64,000 nt of DNA from Pantoea sp. RIT-PI-b. Lineage in GTDB: Bacteria; Pseudomonadota; Gammaproteobacteria; Enterobacterales; Enterobacteriaceae. Each line of letters begins with the position of its first letter. Positions within the stretch are counted from its first letter, which is position 1. Where the stretch lies: positions 94,662-158,661 of the forward strand of contig NZ_LGIS01000018.1 of NCBI RefSeq assembly GCF_001187905.1, read 5' to 3'. The notes beneath the pieces are model-generated. The model made no database searches. It saw nothing but the letters and a program-made list of their open reading frames with translations, and was not told where the DNA came from. Shown here piece after piece: positions 51,668 through 64,000 of the stretch. Position numbers and translations under genes: made by a program.

Positions 51668-53572
51668 TCACTGTGCCAGCATCTGCTCCAGCTGTTCCTG
51701 CGCATCCAGCCACGCCATTTCGACCTCTTCCAGCGCGGCCTTACTCTCCGCCTGACGCTGCAATGCCACATTCAAATCGGCTTTGCGGCTCTGATCGTAA
51801 ATCGCGCTGTCGGCCAATTGCGCTTCAGCATCGCTCAACTGGCTCTGCCACTTCGCCATCTGCTTCTCAAGCTTCTCGATCTCTTTACGCAGCGGCTGGG
51901 TTTGCGCACGCAATTCGGCGTCGCGGCGCTTCTGATCTTTGCGAGACTGCGCGCTGTTGCCGTTATCCTGCTTCGGCGCGGCATCCTGTTGGGCTTGCTG
52001 CTTCTGTAGATCGCTCAGCCACTGCTGGTAATCCTCCAGATCGCCCTCAAACACATCGACCTTGCCGTCATGCACCAGATAGAGATCGTCGGTGGTGGCG
52101 CGCAATAAATGGCGATCGTGCGAGACCACCACCAGCGCGCCTTCGAAATCTATCAACGCTTCGGTCAGCGCCTGACGCATATCGAGATCGAGATGGTTAG
52201 TCGGTTCATCAAGCAGCAGCAGGTTGGGGCGCTGCCAGACAATCAGGGCCAGCACCAGCCGCGCTTTCTCACCACCGGAAAAACGTTCGGTGATTTCGCT
52301 AACTTTATCGCCCTGGAAGCCGAAGCCACCCAGATAGTCGCGCAGCTGCTGTTCGAGCACTTTTGGCGCAATGCGTGACAAATGCTGCAGTGGCGATTCA
52401 TCAGCGCGCAGGTACTCCAGCTGATGCTGAGCGAAGTAACCGAGTTTAATGCCTTTCGCCAGGCCGACTTTGCCATCCAGCGCTTCAAGCTCACCGGCTA
52501 ACAGTTTAATCAGCGTAGATTTACCCGCGCCGTTACGACCAAGTAGGCCAATGCGTGAACCTGGCACCAGGTTGAGTTTGATGGCGTCGAGAATGATGCG
52601 TTCGCCATAACCCGCAGTCACCCTTTCCATCTTCAGCAACGGATTGGGCAAGCTTTCCGGCGCGCGGAAGCTAAAGCTGAACGGATTATCGACATGTGCG
52701 GGCGCAATCAGCTCCATGCGCTCCAGCATTTTAATGCGGCTCTGCGCCTGCTTAGCTTTGGTCGCCTGAGCGCGGAAGCGATCGATATACTTCTGCAGGT
52801 GTGCGACTTTTTCTTGCTGGCTCTGGAACAGTGCTTGCTGCTGCGCCAGCTTGGCGCCGCGCTGGCGTTCGAACGAGCTGTAGTTGCCGGTGTATTCGAA
52901 CATCGTCTGTTGTTCGATGTGGATGATCTTATCGACCACCGGATCGAGGAAGTCGCGGTCGTGCGAAATCAGCACCAGCGTGCCTTCGTAGCTTTTCAGC
53001 CAGCGCTCCAGCCAGATTACCGCGTCAAGATCGAGGTGGTTGGTGGGTTCATCCAGCAGCAATAGATCGGAACGGCACACCAGCGCCTGGGCAAGGTTGA
53101 GGCGCATGCGCCAGCCACCGGAAAAATCACTTACCGGCCGCATTAATTGTTCCTGGCTAAAGCCCAAACCGTGCAACAAACTGGAGGCGCGAGCGGGTAT
53201 GCTCCACGCCTGAATCGCATCCAGCCTGCCGTGCAGCAGCGCGATGGCGTTGCCATCGTTGCGCGCATTGGCGTCGGCTAATTCAGATTCAAGCTGACGA
53301 TATTCGCGGTCGCCGTCGATAACATACTCCAGCGCGGGTTTACTCAGCGCCGGGGTTTCCTGATTGACCCATGCCAGCGCCCAGTTACTGGGGAAAGTGG
53401 CATTGCCTGCATCGCTGCTGATTTCGCCCTTCAGCAATGACAGCAGCGTCGATTTACCGCAGCCGTTTTTACCCACTAAGCCAACTTTCTGGCCGGGGTT
53501 AATGGTAGCCGTTGCGTTATCCAGCAGCACGTTGGTGCCGCGGCGAATTTGTAATGCTGAAAAGACAATCAT
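51668..53572 (-). CDS. yheS: ABC-F family ATPase YheS
   Basis: A 634-residue soluble protein with two ABC domains and no membrane segment. Walker A motifs are VGKNGCGKSTLLSLLKG (about 33) and LGRNGAGKSTLIKLLAG (about 345); signatures are DFSGGWRMRLNLAQAL and FSGGEKARLVLALIV; Walker B motifs LLLLDEPTNHLDLDA and LLLLDEPTNHLDLDM. The ABC-F interdomain linker (about 240-300) and a charged C-terminal coiled coil (about 530-634) are present. ABC-F proteins act on the ribosome to relieve stalling. It diverges from kefG. Confidence 0.96.
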   Translation of the reverse strand: MIVFSALQIRRGTNVLLDNATATINPGQKVGLVGKNGCGKSTLLSLLKGEISSDAGNATFPSNWALAWVNQETPALSKPALEYVIDGDREYRQLESELADANARNDGNAIALLHGRLDAIQAWSIPARASSLLHGLGFSQEQLMRPVSDFSGGWRMRLNLAQALVCRSDLLLLDEPTNHLDLDAVIWLERWLKSYEGTLVLISHDRDFLDPVVDKIIHIEQQTMFEYTGNYSSFERQRGAKLAQQQALFQSQQEKVAHLQKYIDRFRAQATKAKQAQSRIKMLERMELIAPAHVDNPFSFSFRAPESLPNPLLKMERVTAGYGERIILDAIKLNLVPGSRIGLLGRNGAGKSTLIKLLAGELEALDGKVGLAKGIKLGYFAQHQLEYLRADESPLQHLSRIAPKVLEQQLRDYLGGFGFQGDKVSEITERFSGGEKARLVLALIVWQRPNLLLLDEPTNHLDLDMRQALTEALIDFEGALVVVSHDRHLLRATTDDLYLVHDGKVDVFEGDLEDYQQWLSDLQKQQAQQDAAPKQDNGNSAQSRKDQKRRDAELRAQTQPLRKEIEKLEKQMAKWQSQLSDAEAQLADSAIYDQSRKADLNVALQRQAESKAALEEVEMAWLDAQEQLEQMLAQ

Positions 53573-53687
53573 AAGCGCCGTATCGTCAGAATATGTTAAT
53601 TTATCGGCAACATAATTCGAGAATGATTTGTTGCGTCGAGCATGGTAGCGGAATTCCTGTGCCGTGACGACGCTTTGGAGGGGAACG

Positions 53688-54239
53688 ATGTCGCAGCCAC
53701 CTAAAATATTGCTGCTTTACGCCCATCCGGAATCACAGGATTCGATTGCTAATCGGGTTTTGCTGCAGTCGGCTATGGAACTTGACCACGTCACGGTGCA
53801 CGATTTATACGCCCACTATCCGGATTTTTTTATTGATATTCACTATGAGCAGCAGCTGCTGCGCGAGCACCAAATCATCGTATTCCAACATCCGCTTTAT
53901 ACCTACAGCTGCCCGGCGCTCCTGAAAGAGTGGCTGGATCGCGTGCTGTCGCGCGGTTTTGCCAGCGGTCCTGATGGTAATGCGCTGGAAGGCAAATACT
54001 GGCGCAGCGTGGTGACCACCGGTGAGCCGGAAGCGGCTTATCACCATAGCGGCCTGAATCGCTATCCGATGAGTGACATCATGCGGCCGTTTGAGCTCAC
54101 GGCGCAGATGTGCCGCATGCACTGGATGACGCCGATGGTGATTCACTGGGCGCGTCGGCAGACGCCGGAAGTGATGCGCAATTTTGCGCGGGCGTACGGC
54201 GACTGGCTGGCTTCACCGCTGCCGCAAGGAGGGGTGTGA
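53688..54239 (+). CDS. kefG: KefG, ancillary subunit of potassium efflux system KefB
   Basis: A 183-residue flavodoxin-like (NAD(P)H quinone reductase family) protein needed for full KefB activity. It begins [20 protein letters not shown], with [20 protein letters not shown] and [20 protein letters not shown] as the FMN-binding fold. The start at 53688 follows GGAGGGG and gives the E. coli length (184). The stop overlaps the kefB start (TGATG), indicating coupled synthesis. Confidence 0.96.
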   Translation: MSQPPKILLLYAHPESQDSIANRVLLQSAMELDHVTVHDLYAHYPDFFIDIHYEQQLLREHQIIVFQHPLYTYSCPALLKEWLDRVLSRGFASGPDGNALEGKYWRSVVTTGEPEAAYHHSGLNRYPMSDIMRPFELTAQMCRMHWMTPMVIHWARRQTPEVMRNFARAYGDWLASPLPQGGV

Positions 54240-56041
54240 TGGAGGGGGAAACGTTACTGACGGCCGGCGTTATTTATCTGGTCGCGGCGGTGCTAATTGT
54301 GCCGATTGCGGCGCGCCTGGGCATTGGCGCGGTGCTGGGCTACTTGCTGGCGGGTATCGCGATTGGCCCGTGGGGTTTGGGTTTCATCAGCGACGTTGAG
54401 GAGATTCTACACTTCTCTGAACTTGGCGTGGTGTTCCTGATGTTTATCATCGGCCTGGAACTTAACCCGTCGAAACTCTGGTCGCTGCGCCGTTCAATAT
54501 TTGGTGTGGGCGCGGCCCAGGTGCTGATTTCCGCGGCGATTCTGGGCGGATTACTGTGGCTAACCGACTTTAGCTGGCAGGCAGCGGTGATTGGCGGGGT
54601 TGGCCTGGCGATGTCGTCGACGGCGATGGCGCTGCAGCTGATGCGTGATAAAGGCATGAACCGCAGTGAATCTGGCCAGCTCGGCTTCTCGGTGCTGTTA
54701 TTCCAGGATTTAGCGGTGATTCCCGCGTTGGCGCTGGTGCCACTGCTGGCGGGCGGCGACAGCGGCCACGTTGACTGGTTGAAAATTGGCATGAAAGTGC
54801 TGGCGTTTGCCGGGATGCTGGTGGGTGGGCGCTATCTGCTGCGTCCCATTCTGCGCTTTATCGCCGCATCCGGCGTGCGTGAGGTGTTTACTGCGGCGTC
54901 ACTGCTGCTGGTGCTGGGTTCGGCACTGTTTATGGACGCGCTGGGTCTGTCGATGGCGCTGGGTACCTTTATCGCCGGTATTCTGCTGGCGGAAAGTGAG
55001 TATCGCCACGAGCTGGAAGTGGCCATCGAACCGTTTAAAGGGCTGCTGCTTGGACTGTTCTTTATCTCGGTAGGTATGGCGCTGAATCTCGGCGTACTTT
55101 ACACCCACATTGTTGAAATTTTGCTGGGCGTGGTGATTCTGGTCACGGTGAAAACGCTGGTGCTGTATGTGCTGGGTCGTATTTACGGCCTGCGCAGTTC
55201 AGAGCGCCAGCAGTTTGCCGGGGTGTTAAGCCAGGGCGGGGAATTTGCCTTTGTGCTGTTCTCTGCGGCGTCATCGGCGAAAATGTTTAGCGGTGACCAA
55301 ATGCCGCTGTTGCTGGTGACGGTAACACTGTCGATGATGACCACGCCGCTGCTGATGAACGGTATCGACCGTTTACTGGCGCGTCGCTTTAATGAGCCCG
55401 ATGAGAATGCCGAGAAGCATTTTGTTGAGGACGATCGGCCGCAGGTAATTGTGGTGGGCTTTGGTCGTTTTGGTCAGGTGGTCGGTCGTTTGCTGATGGC
55501 GAACAACAAGCGTATTACGGTGCTGGAGCGCGATATCTCTGCGGTGAGCCTGATGCGTAAATATGGCTACAAGGTTTACTATGGTGATGCCACCGAACTG
55601 GAGCTGCTGCGAGCGGCGGGTGCGGAGAATGCGCAATCCATCGTGATCACCTGTAATGACCCGGAAGATTCGATGACCATCGTACATCTGTGTCAGCAGC
55701 ACTTCCCGCAGCTGGAAATCCTGGCGCGTGCCCGAGGCCGTGTTGAAGCACACGAACTGTTGCAGGCAGGCGTTACGCTGTTCTCACGTGAGACCTTCTC
55801 CAGTGCGCTGGAGTTGGGCCGCAAGGCGCTCATTACGCTGGGGATGCATCCGCACCAGGCGCAGCGTGCGCAGCAACACTTCCGCCGTCTGGATATGCGC
55901 ATGCTGCGCGAACTGGTGCCAAGCCATGATGACAACGCGCAGGCTTCGCGTGTGCGTGAGGCGCGACGTGAGCTGGAGGATATCTTCCAGCGCGAGATGC
56001 AGCACGAAAAACGCCAGATTGACGGCTGGGATGACGAGTAG
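54239..56041 (+). CDS. kefB: Glutathione-regulated potassium efflux antiporter KefB
   Basis: A 600-residue inner-membrane protein of the CPA2 family. The N-terminal part (about 1-385) has 12-13 transmembrane helices, including [20 protein letters not shown] and [20 protein letters not shown]. The C-terminal KTN/RCK domain begins near residue 400 with [15 protein letters not shown] and binds nucleotide and glutathione adducts. It releases K+ and acidifies the cytoplasm to protect against electrophiles such as methylglyoxal. Length matches E. coli (601). Confidence 0.97.
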   Translation: MEGETLLTAGVIYLVAAVLIVPIAARLGIGAVLGYLLAGIAIGPWGLGFISDVEEILHFSELGVVFLMFIIGLELNPSKLWSLRRSIFGVGAAQVLISAAILGGLLWLTDFSWQAAVIGGVGLAMSSTAMALQLMRDKGMNRSESGQLGFSVLLFQDLAVIPALALVPLLAGGDSGHVDWLKIGMKVLAFAGMLVGGRYLLRPILRFIAASGVREVFTAASLLLVLGSALFMDALGLSMALGTFIAGILLAESEYRHELEVAIEPFKGLLLGLFFISVGMALNLGVLYTHIVEILLGVVILVTVKTLVLYVLGRIYGLRSSERQQFAGVLSQGGEFAFVLFSAASSAKMFSGDQMPLLLVTVTLSMMTTPLLMNGIDRLLARRFNEPDENAEKHFVEDDRPQVIVVGFGRFGQVVGRLLMANNKRITVLERDISAVSLMRKYGYKVYYGDATELELLRAAGAENAQSIVITCNDPEDSMTIVHLCQQHFPQLEILARARGRVEAHELLQAGVTLFSRETFSSALELGRKALITLGMHPHQAQRAQQHFRRLDMRMLRELVPSHDDNAQASRVREARRELEDIFQREMQHEKRQIDGWDDE

Positions 56042-56086
56042 GGCTACACTTAAGATATCCGTTCATTAACGACGGCAGGAAACAGT

Positions 56087-56281
56087 ATGCGTAAACAATT
56101 TATTGCCGGTGCGGTTTGCCCGCACTGCCAGGAGAAAGACACGTTAGCGTTGTGGCGTGAAAACAATGTTGATGTGGTGGAATGCGTCGAGTGCGGCCAT
56201 CAAATGCGCGAAGCGGATAAGCAGGTGCGCGATCAGGTGCGCAGCAATGAGCAAGTGATCGGCATTTTTCATCCTGAGTAG
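56087..56281 (+). CDS. yheV: YheV family putative zinc-ribbon protein
   Basis: A 64-residue protein with two CxxC pairs, CPHC and CVECGHQMREADKQ, forming a zinc ribbon. It matches E. coli YheV except for two fewer N-terminal residues. Function is unknown. It sits between kefB and slyD as usual, 45 bp after kefB, and may share its mRNA. Confidence 0.92.
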   Translation: MRKQFIAGAVCPHCQEKDTLALWRENNVDVVECVECGHQMREADKQVRDQVRSNEQVIGIFHPE

Positions 56282-56474
56282 CGCAATGGCTCAGCTTTTT
56301 TTAAGCTTGAACTTACAGCGGGATTGAATTCCGCTACAATCGGCGCCATTAACGCTGAGCAGTATGCAGCAACACATTTGTTGGCATCCTCAGTCTTGAA
56401 CCTTTCTGGTTGGTTATTGCTCGCAAAATTGACCAATGGGACGGGATCTTAGTTCTCAACGGTTAGGAGATATC

Positions 56475-57029
56475 ATGAAAGTAGCAAAAGACCTGGTGGT
56501 GAGCCTGGCGTATCAGGTTCGTACCGAAGACGGTGTGTTGGTTGACGAGTCACCGGTGAGTGCACCGTTGGACTATCTGCACGGTCATGGTTCCCTGATT
56601 TCTGGTCTGGAAAAAGCGCTGGAAAATCATGATGTAGGCGATAAGTTTGACGTGCATATTCCGGCAAATGACGCTTACGGTCAGTACGATGACAACCTGG
56701 TACAGCGCGTACCAAAAGACGTGTTTATGGGCGTTGACGAACTGCAGGTTGGCATGCGCTTCCTGGCAGAAACCGATCAGGGTCCAGTACCGGTAGAAAT
56801 CACCGAAGTTGAAGATGAGCACGTCGTGGTTGATGGTAACCACATGCTGGCGGGTCAGAACCTGAACTTCAACGTGGAAGTTGTCGCGATTCGCGCAGCG
56901 ACCGAAGAAGAGCTGGCGCACGGTCACGTGCATGGCGCGGATGGTCATCATCACGATCATGACCACGACCATGGTCACGATCACGGCCAGGGCGGCTGTG
57001 GCACTGGCGGTTGCGGCTGCAGCCACTAA
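56475..57029 (+). CDS. slyD: SlyD, FKBP-type prolyl isomerase and nickel metallochaperone
   Basis: A 184-residue cytoplasmic protein. The FKBP domain (about 1-70 and 130-150) is split by the IF chaperone insert. The His/Cys/Gly-rich tail (HGHVHGADGHHHDHDHDHGH, then DHGQGGCGTGGCGCSH) binds nickel and supplies hydrogenase maturation; it is also required by phage phiX174 lysis. The start at 56475 gives MKVAKDLVVSLAYQV after a TTAGGAGATA ribosome-binding site. Tail length is slightly shorter than in E. coli (196 residues). Confidence 0.97.
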   Translation: MKVAKDLVVSLAYQVRTEDGVLVDESPVSAPLDYLHGHGSLISGLEKALENHDVGDKFDVHIPANDAYGQYDDNLVQRVPKDVFMGVDELQVGMRFLAETDQGPVPVEITEVEDEHVVVDGNHMLAGQNLNFNVEVVAIRAATEEELAHGHVHGADGHHHDHDHDHGHDHGQGGCGTGGCGCSH

Positions 57030-57047
57030 GCGGTGTGATGTCTGGCA

Positions 57048-57076
57048 AGGCCACCTACGGGTGGCCTTTCTTTTTA
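57048..57076. terminator. Bidirectional terminator between slyD and slyX
   Basis: An 8-bp stem AGGCCACC/GGTGGCCT (57048-57055 with 57060-57067) is followed by TTCTTTTTAA. It ends slyD and lies just before the stop of the convergent slyX. Confidence 0.88.
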
Positions 57077-57292
57077 ATAATGCGGCGGGGGTGTTTCTTC
57101 TGATTGCGAGGCGATCATCGACGGCGCACTATCTTTTACTTTATCCACTAACAGACGGACCTGCTCACGCAGTCTGATCATCTCCAGCTCATGCTGAACC
57201 ACCGTTTGATTGAGCTGATCGATGGTGTATTCCTGAAAAGCCAGCTTGCTCTCCAGCGCCTCAAGGCGTTGTTCCCATTCTGTTTGCTGCAT
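57074..57292 (-). CDS. slyX: SlyX
   Basis: A 72-residue, mostly helical protein ([20 protein letters not shown], then [20 protein letters not shown]). The heptad pattern of Leu/Ile suggests a coiled coil over about residues 8-50. Function is unknown; it is named for linkage to slyD. The tail ends with TPPPHY, a common end of SlyX proteins. It diverges from fkpA. Confidence 0.95.
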   Translation of the reverse strand: MQQTEWEQRLEALESKLAFQEYTIDQLNQTVVQHELEMIRLREQVRLLVDKVKDSAPSMIASQSEETPPPHY

Positions 57293-57431
57293 GATCTTTC
57301 CTCATCTTCCGGTGCGGCGCGTTAATCTGTTTCGGGCGTGATTCTACGGCCTTTCGCTTCAGAATCACCTGATATTTTACCTTTACGCGGCACGCTACAT
57401 TGAAATGGCGCATAACGCCTATATCTCTGAT

Positions 57432-57459
57432 GAAACTTCCTGAAGCAAAAAAGGTCGGA
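57432..57459 (+). promoter_or_regulatory. Candidate sigma-E promoter of fkpA
   Basis: GAAACTT at 57432-57438 and TCGGA at 57455-57459, separated by 16 bp, resemble the sigma-E consensus (GGAACTT, N16-17, TCTGA). E. coli fkpA is a known sigma-E gene. The position is 114 bp before the fkpA ATG. Confidence 0.6.
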
Positions 57460-57572
57460 GGTTGACCGGGTAATTACATTGTGGGAGTGTTCGCCGCTGC
57501 CACGTAAAGTTATAGTGTGGGCCTCAGTCCGCAATGATTCCCGAGGTGAGAGGCTTCGGTTTTGGAGAAAGG

Positions 57573-58403
57573 ATGAATTCACTGTTTAAAGTCACATTGT
57601 TAGCTACCACCATGGCCTTCGCGCTGAATGCACCGCTGGCAATGGCAGCAGAAACTACCGCTGCTCCAGCAGACGCTGCTCAGGCCGCGCCGCAAGCACC
57701 GAAGAATGCTGCTTTCAAAAACGAAGACCAGCAATCAGCTTATGCGCTTGGTGCGTCCCTTGGTCGCTACATGGACAACTCTCTGAAGGAACAAGAGAAG
57801 CTGGGCATCAAACTGGATAAAGATCAGTTGATCGCAGGTGTTCAGGATGCATTTGGCGGTAAGAGCAAACTGTCCGACCAAGAGATTGAGCAAACTCTGC
57901 AGGCCTTTGAAGGCCGTGTAAAAGGCGCCGCTCAGGCGAAGATGGAAAAAGACGCGAAAGAGAACTCCGATAAGGGTTCAGCTTACGCCGACAAATTCGC
58001 TAAAGAAAAAGGCGTGAAGAAAACCGAATCGGGTCTGCTGTATCAGGTAGAGAAAGAAGGTACCGGTAGCGCGCCTAAAGACAGCGACACTGTGGTAGTA
58101 AACTACAAAGGTACGCTGATCGACGGTACTGAGTTCGATAACTCTTATACCCGTGGCGAGCCGCTGTCATTCCGTCTTGACGGTGTGATTCCTGGCTGGA
58201 CTGAAGGTCTGAAGCACGTGAAGAAAGGCGGTAAGATCAAGCTGGTGATTCCACCAAACCTGGCTTACGGCAAAAATGGCGTTCCGGGTATTCCAGCTAA
58301 CTCTACGCTGGTATTCGATGTTGAACTGCTCGACATCAAAGCCGCGCCTAAAGCTGATGAGAAAGCGCAGGCGCCAGTCGCTGCCGATCAGAAAGCGCAG
58401 TAA
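57573..58403 (+). CDS. fkpA: FkpA, periplasmic FKBP-type prolyl isomerase and chaperone
   Basis: A 276-residue periplasmic folding factor. The signal peptide (MNSLFKVTLLATTMAFALNA, cut near AMA) is followed by an Ala/Pro-rich stretch, the N-terminal helical dimerisation domain (about 40-140) and the FKBP domain (about 150-258) with VVVNYKGTLIDGTEFDNSYT and VIPGWTEGLKHVKKGGKIKL. AGAAAGG precedes the ATG at 57573. Length agrees with E. coli (270). Confidence 0.98.
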   Translation: MNSLFKVTLLATTMAFALNAPLAMAAETTAAPADAAQAAPQAPKNAAFKNEDQQSAYALGASLGRYMDNSLKEQEKLGIKLDKDQLIAGVQDAFGGKSKLSDQEIEQTLQAFEGRVKGAAQAKMEKDAKENSDKGSAYADKFAKEKGVKKTESGLLYQVEKEGTGSAPKDSDTVVVNYKGTLIDGTEFDNSYTRGEPLSFRLDGVIPGWTEGLKHVKKGGKIKLVIPPNLAYGKNGVPGIPANSTLVFDVELLDIKAAPKADEKAQAPVAADQKAQ

Positions 58404-58420
58404 TTTGCACTTGCTGTATT

Positions 58421-58445
58421 ACGCCGCCTCCGGGCGGCGTTTTTA
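58421..58445 (+). terminator. Intrinsic terminator of fkpA
   Basis: An 8-bp stem ACGCCGCC/GGCGGCGT (58421-58428 with 58433-58440) is followed by TTTTATTT. It lies 18 bp after the fkpA stop. Confidence 0.92.
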
Positions 58446-58568
58446 TTTCTGAGAACAGAGTAAAGGTCTGGCTAAAGACCATGACATTTGCCAGACTAGC
58501 GCCTGCACAATTATCACAATATGAGTCTGCCCCAATGCTGTCGAGACAGGCTCCAGCCATTTAGGGTA

Positions 58569-59300
58569 ATGTCTTCGATGTCTAATCCATTCAATCCCGG
58601 TGAACTGACTGACTTCGATTTACTGGAGCAACGTCCGTTCGAACAAGCTGATTACGATATTCTCAAATCCTACGAAGCTGTCGTTGATGGTCTGGCGATG
58701 CTTATCGGCTCGCACTGCGAAATCGTGCTGCACTCGCTGGAAGATTTGAAATGTTCCGCGGTGCGCATCGCTAACGGCGAACATACCGGACGTAAAGTGG
58801 GTTCACCGATTACCGATTTGGCACTGCGCATGCTGCACGATATGCATGGCGCCGATAGCAATGTTTCCAGGGCCTACTTCACGCGCGCGAAAAGTGGCGT
58901 GCTGATGAAATCTGTCACCATCGCGATTCGTAATCGCCAGCAGCGCGTCATTGGCTTGCTGTGCATCAACATGAACCTCGACGTGCCGTTCTCGCAGATT
59001 ATGTCGACCTTTATGCCGCCGGAAATGCAGCAGGTTGACTCCAACGTTAACTTTGCCAGCTCGGTGGAAGATCTGGTGATGCAGACGTTAGAGTTCGCAA
59101 TAGAAGAAGTGAGCGCTGACCGTAACGTTTCTAATAATGCCAAGAATCGTCAGATCGTCCTCAATATGTATGAGAAAGGCATTTTCGATATTAAAGACGC
59201 GATCAACCAGGTGGCCGATCGTCTCAATATCTCTAAGCACACGGTTTACCTCTACATTCGCCAGTTTAAAAGCGGCGATTTTCAGGGGCAGGATCGCTAA
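58569..59300 (+). CDS. yheO: YheO, PAS-like/HTH putative regulator
   Basis: A 243-residue protein. An N-terminal YheO-like PAS domain (about 25-140; [37 protein letters not shown]) is followed by a C-terminal helix-turn-helix (about 190-240; [20 protein letters not shown]). It is close to E. coli YheO (240) and related to DauR, a regulator of amino-acid degradation, but its targets are unknown. Starts at 58569 or 58578 are both possible. Its stop overlaps the tusD start (TAATG). Confidence 0.93.
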   Translation: MSSMSNPFNPGELTDFDLLEQRPFEQADYDILKSYEAVVDGLAMLIGSHCEIVLHSLEDLKCSAVRIANGEHTGRKVGSPITDLALRMLHDMHGADSNVSRAYFTRAKSGVLMKSVTIAIRNRQQRVIGLLCINMNLDVPFSQIMSTFMPPEMQQVDSNVNFASSVEDLVMQTLEFAIEEVSADRNVSNNAKNRQIVLNMYEKGIFDIKDAINQVADRLNISKHTVYLYIRQFKSGDFQGQDR

Positions 59301-59686
59301 TGCGCTACACCTTGCTGGTCACCGGACCGGCATATGGCACCCAACATGCCAGCAGCGCGCTGATGTTTGCTCGTGCGCTAGTGCAGGCGGGACATCAGCT
59401 GGAAAGCGTATTCTTTTATCGCGAAGGCGTGTTGAATGCTAACCAACTGAGCGCGCCGGCCAGTGATGAAGTCGATATGGTGCGTGAATGGCAGCGGCTG
59501 CGCGATGAGAGCGGCACCGCACTGAACATCTGCGTGGCCGCTGCGTTACGGCGTGGCGTAACGGATGCACAGGAAGCGACGCGTCTACAACTGGCGGGTA
59601 GCAATTTGCAGCCGGGTTTTGAACTTAGCGGCTTGGGCGCACTGGCGGAAGCCGCGCTCAGCTGCGATCGTCTGGTGCAATTCTGA
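59300..59686 (+). CDS. tusD: TusD, sulfurtransferase subunit for tRNA 2-thiouridine
   Basis: A 128-residue DsrE-like protein. With TusB and TusC it forms the TusBCD complex that passes sulfur from TusA to TusE for 2-thiolation of tRNA wobble uridine. The sulfur-carrying Cys78 is present in [12 protein letters not shown]. It overlaps yheO and tusC by one base each, so yheO-tusD-tusC-tusB looks like one translational unit. Confidence 0.97.
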   Translation: MRYTLLVTGPAYGTQHASSALMFARALVQAGHQLESVFFYREGVLNANQLSAPASDEVDMVREWQRLRDESGTALNICVAAALRRGVTDAQEATRLQLAGSNLQPGFELSGLGALAEAALSCDRLVQF

Positions 59687-60045
59687 TGAATCGCGTAGCT
59701 TTTCTGTTTACTCAGGCTCCGCACGGTAGCAGCGCGGGCAGGGAAGGGCTGGATGCGGTTCTCGCGACCGGTGCGTTAAGCGAAGATATCGGTCTGTTCT
59801 TTATTGGTGATGGCGTGCTGCAACTTAATCGTGACCAGCAGCCCGAGAAGATCCTGGCGCGCAACTATATCGCCACCTTCGGCGTGCTGGCACTCTACGA
59901 CATCGATCAGTGTTTTGTTTGTGCTGATTCCCTGTTAGCGCGCGGGCAAAGTCTGACTGCCGAACGCGTGATGGCAGCAGAAGTGCTTGATGCCTCGTCG
60001 CTTCGTGAGAAGCTAGCCAGCTACCATCGTATTATACGATTCTGA
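59686..60045 (+). CDS. tusC: TusC, sulfur relay subunit
   Basis: A 119-residue DsrF-like subunit of the TusBCD sulfur relay ([20 protein letters not shown] start; [11 protein letters not shown] in the fold). It overlaps tusD by one base and precedes tusB by 9 bp. Length matches E. coli (119). Confidence 0.97.
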   Translation: MNRVAFLFTQAPHGSSAGREGLDAVLATGALSEDIGLFFIGDGVLQLNRDQQPEKILARNYIATFGVLALYDIDQCFVCADSLLARGQSLTAERVMAAEVLDASSLREKLASYHRIIRF

Positions 60046-60054
60046 GAACCGATC

Positions 60055-60342
60055 ATGCTCTACACGCTGCTGCAATCTCCCTGGCAATGCGACATTGATA
60101 GCCTGCTGCTGCTATTACAGGAAGGCGACGACCTGCTTTTATTACAGGATGGCGTGACCGCAGCACTGGCCGGCAGCCAGATGTTAGTTAAGCTGAGCGC
60201 ATCGCCGGCCACGCTTTGGGTATTAGAAGAAGATGTGGCGGCGCGCGGCCTGGTTGAGCAAATTTCAACCAAAGTAGCACGTTTGGACTATACTGGTTTC
60301 GTTGCGTTGACGGCGAAGCATCAACAACAAGTGGCCTGGTAA
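60055..60342 (+). CDS. tusB: TusB, sulfur relay subunit
   Basis: A 95-residue DsrH-like subunit of TusBCD (MLYTLLQSPWQCDIDSLLLL start; LLLLQDGVTAAL in the fold). It completes the tRNA thiolation complex. Its end lies 21 bp before the str operon -35 element. Confidence 0.96.
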   Translation: MLYTLLQSPWQCDIDSLLLLLQEGDDLLLLQDGVTAALAGSQMLVKLSASPATLWVLEEDVAARGLVEQISTKVARLDYTGFVALTAKHQQQVAW

Positions 60343-60363
60343 GAGCGAAAACCTGGTTATTTC

Positions 60364-61410
<1,047 letters not shown>

Positions 61411-61431
61411 CAGCAACGTAGTTGTTATTAA

Positions 61432-61471
61432 CCCAGCGGGCGTCCCAGTGACTCACCTGCTGGGCTTTTTT
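61432..61471 (+). terminator. Terminator-like hairpin between rpsG and fusA
   Basis: CCCAGCGGG... (61432-61442) pairs with ...CCTGCTGGG (61454-61464) with a G-U pair and one mismatch, followed by C and six Ts. It looks like an intrinsic terminator or attenuator inside the str operon, 21 bp after the rpsG stop. Confidence 0.7.
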
Positions 61472-61473
61472 AA

Positions 61474-63618
<2,145 letters not shown>

Positions 63619-63687
63619 GCTACGGTTTAAAAATTGTGAACTGATGCCTTCATGACTCATGAAGGCACAACGTAAGGAATTATCGCC

Positions 63688-64000
63688 ATGGCGAAAGAGC
63701 AATTTCAGCGTAACAAACTGCACGTAAACGTGGGCACCATCGGTCACGTCGACCACGGTAAAACCACCCTAACTGCAGCAATCACTACCGTTCTGGCTAA
63801 AACCTACGGTGGTAAAGCAAGCAAGTTCGACGAGATCGATAAAGCGCCAGAAGAGAAAGCACGTGGTATCACCATCAACACTTCTCACGTTGAATATGAA
63901 ACCCCGACTCGCCACTATGCGCACGTTGACTGCCCAGGCCACGCCGACTATGTGAAAAACATGATCACCGGTGCTGCGCAGATGGACGGCGCGATCCTGG
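63688..64000 (+). CDS. tufA: Elongation factor Tu (N-terminal part, cut by window edge)
   Basis: The first 104 codons of EF-Tu, which carries aminoacyl-tRNA to the ribosome. The G1 motif GHVDHGKT is at 19-26, the effector loop [13 protein letters not shown] at about 55-67, and G3 DCPGHADY at 81-88. It lies 69 bp after fusA, as in the str operon, and continues beyond the window. The [16 protein letters not shown] start differs slightly from E. coli (MSKEKFERTKPHVNVG). Confidence 0.97.
   Translation, partial: MAKEQFQRNKLHVNVGTIGHVDHGKTTLTAAITTVLAKTYGGKASKFDEIDKAPEEKARGITINTSHVEYETPTRHYAHVDCPGHADYVKNMITGAAQMDGAIL

Overview
The window is a chromosomal segment of an enterobacterium. Almost every gene has an Escherichia coli counterpart in the same order: tex-greB-ompR-envZ-pckA-hslO-hslR-yrfG-igaA-nudE-mrcA-hofMNOPQ-aroK-aroB-damX-dam-rpe-gph-trpS-cysG-nirCDB-tsgA-ppiA-yhfG-fic-pabA-argD-yhfK-crp-yhfA-prkB-yheU-yheT-yheS-kefG-kefB-yheV-slyD-slyX-fkpA-yheO-tusDCB-rpsL-rpsG-fusA-tufA. 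OmpR and CRP match the E. coli proteins, as I remember them, throughout. Divergence in HofN/O/P, IgaA and Gph, a codA gene beside nirB, and several GTAG-headed REP-like palindromes point to a relative of E. coli outside the Escherichia/Salmonella group. My inference is Erwiniaceae, most likely Pantoea; no rRNA or other marker in the window proves this.

Layout. 1-5.1 kb: the C-terminally cut end of a GH13_18 sugar phosphorylase (probably glucosylglycerate phosphorylase), tex, greB and an orphan YjbE/GfcA-like secreted peptide. 5.1-17.4 kb: ompR-envZ osmotic signalling, pckA, the igaA-yrfG-hslR-hslO group (Rcs control, nucleotidase, heat-shock factors), nudE and the bifunctional PBP1a gene mrcA. 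17.6-27.7 kb: hofMNOPQ (type IV pilus/secretin-like DNA-uptake apparatus), then aroK-aroB-damX-dam-rpe-gph-trpS. 27.7-37 kb: an unrecognised periplasmic protein, the nirBDC-cysG nitrite reductase operon with an FNR/Nar-controlled promoter, a lone codA, tsgA and ppiA.

37-44 kb: the yhfG-fic antitoxin/toxin pair abuts a second, unrelated HigB/HigA-like pair inserted before pabA. pabA is preceded by a 24-codon leader ORF that overlaps its start. argD has two tandem ARG boxes. yhfK, crp and yhfA follow. 44-51.6 kb: prkB, yheU and yheT, then an insertion relative to E. coli that carries a LysE-family exporter, a LacI-family regulator and tauABCD (taurine uptake and desulfonation). 51.6-64 kb: yheS, the KefGB potassium efflux pair, slyD/slyX/fkpA, yheO-tusDCB and the str operon rpsL-rpsG-fusA-tufA, with tufA cut by the window edge.

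No tRNA, rRNA, insertion sequence, prophage or CRISPR array was seen. I found no clearly new multi-gene system. The items most worth checking are the pabA leader ORF, the back-to-back toxin-antitoxin pairs, the exporter-regulator-taurine insertion, the structured aroK leader and the terminator-like hairpin between rpsG and fusA.
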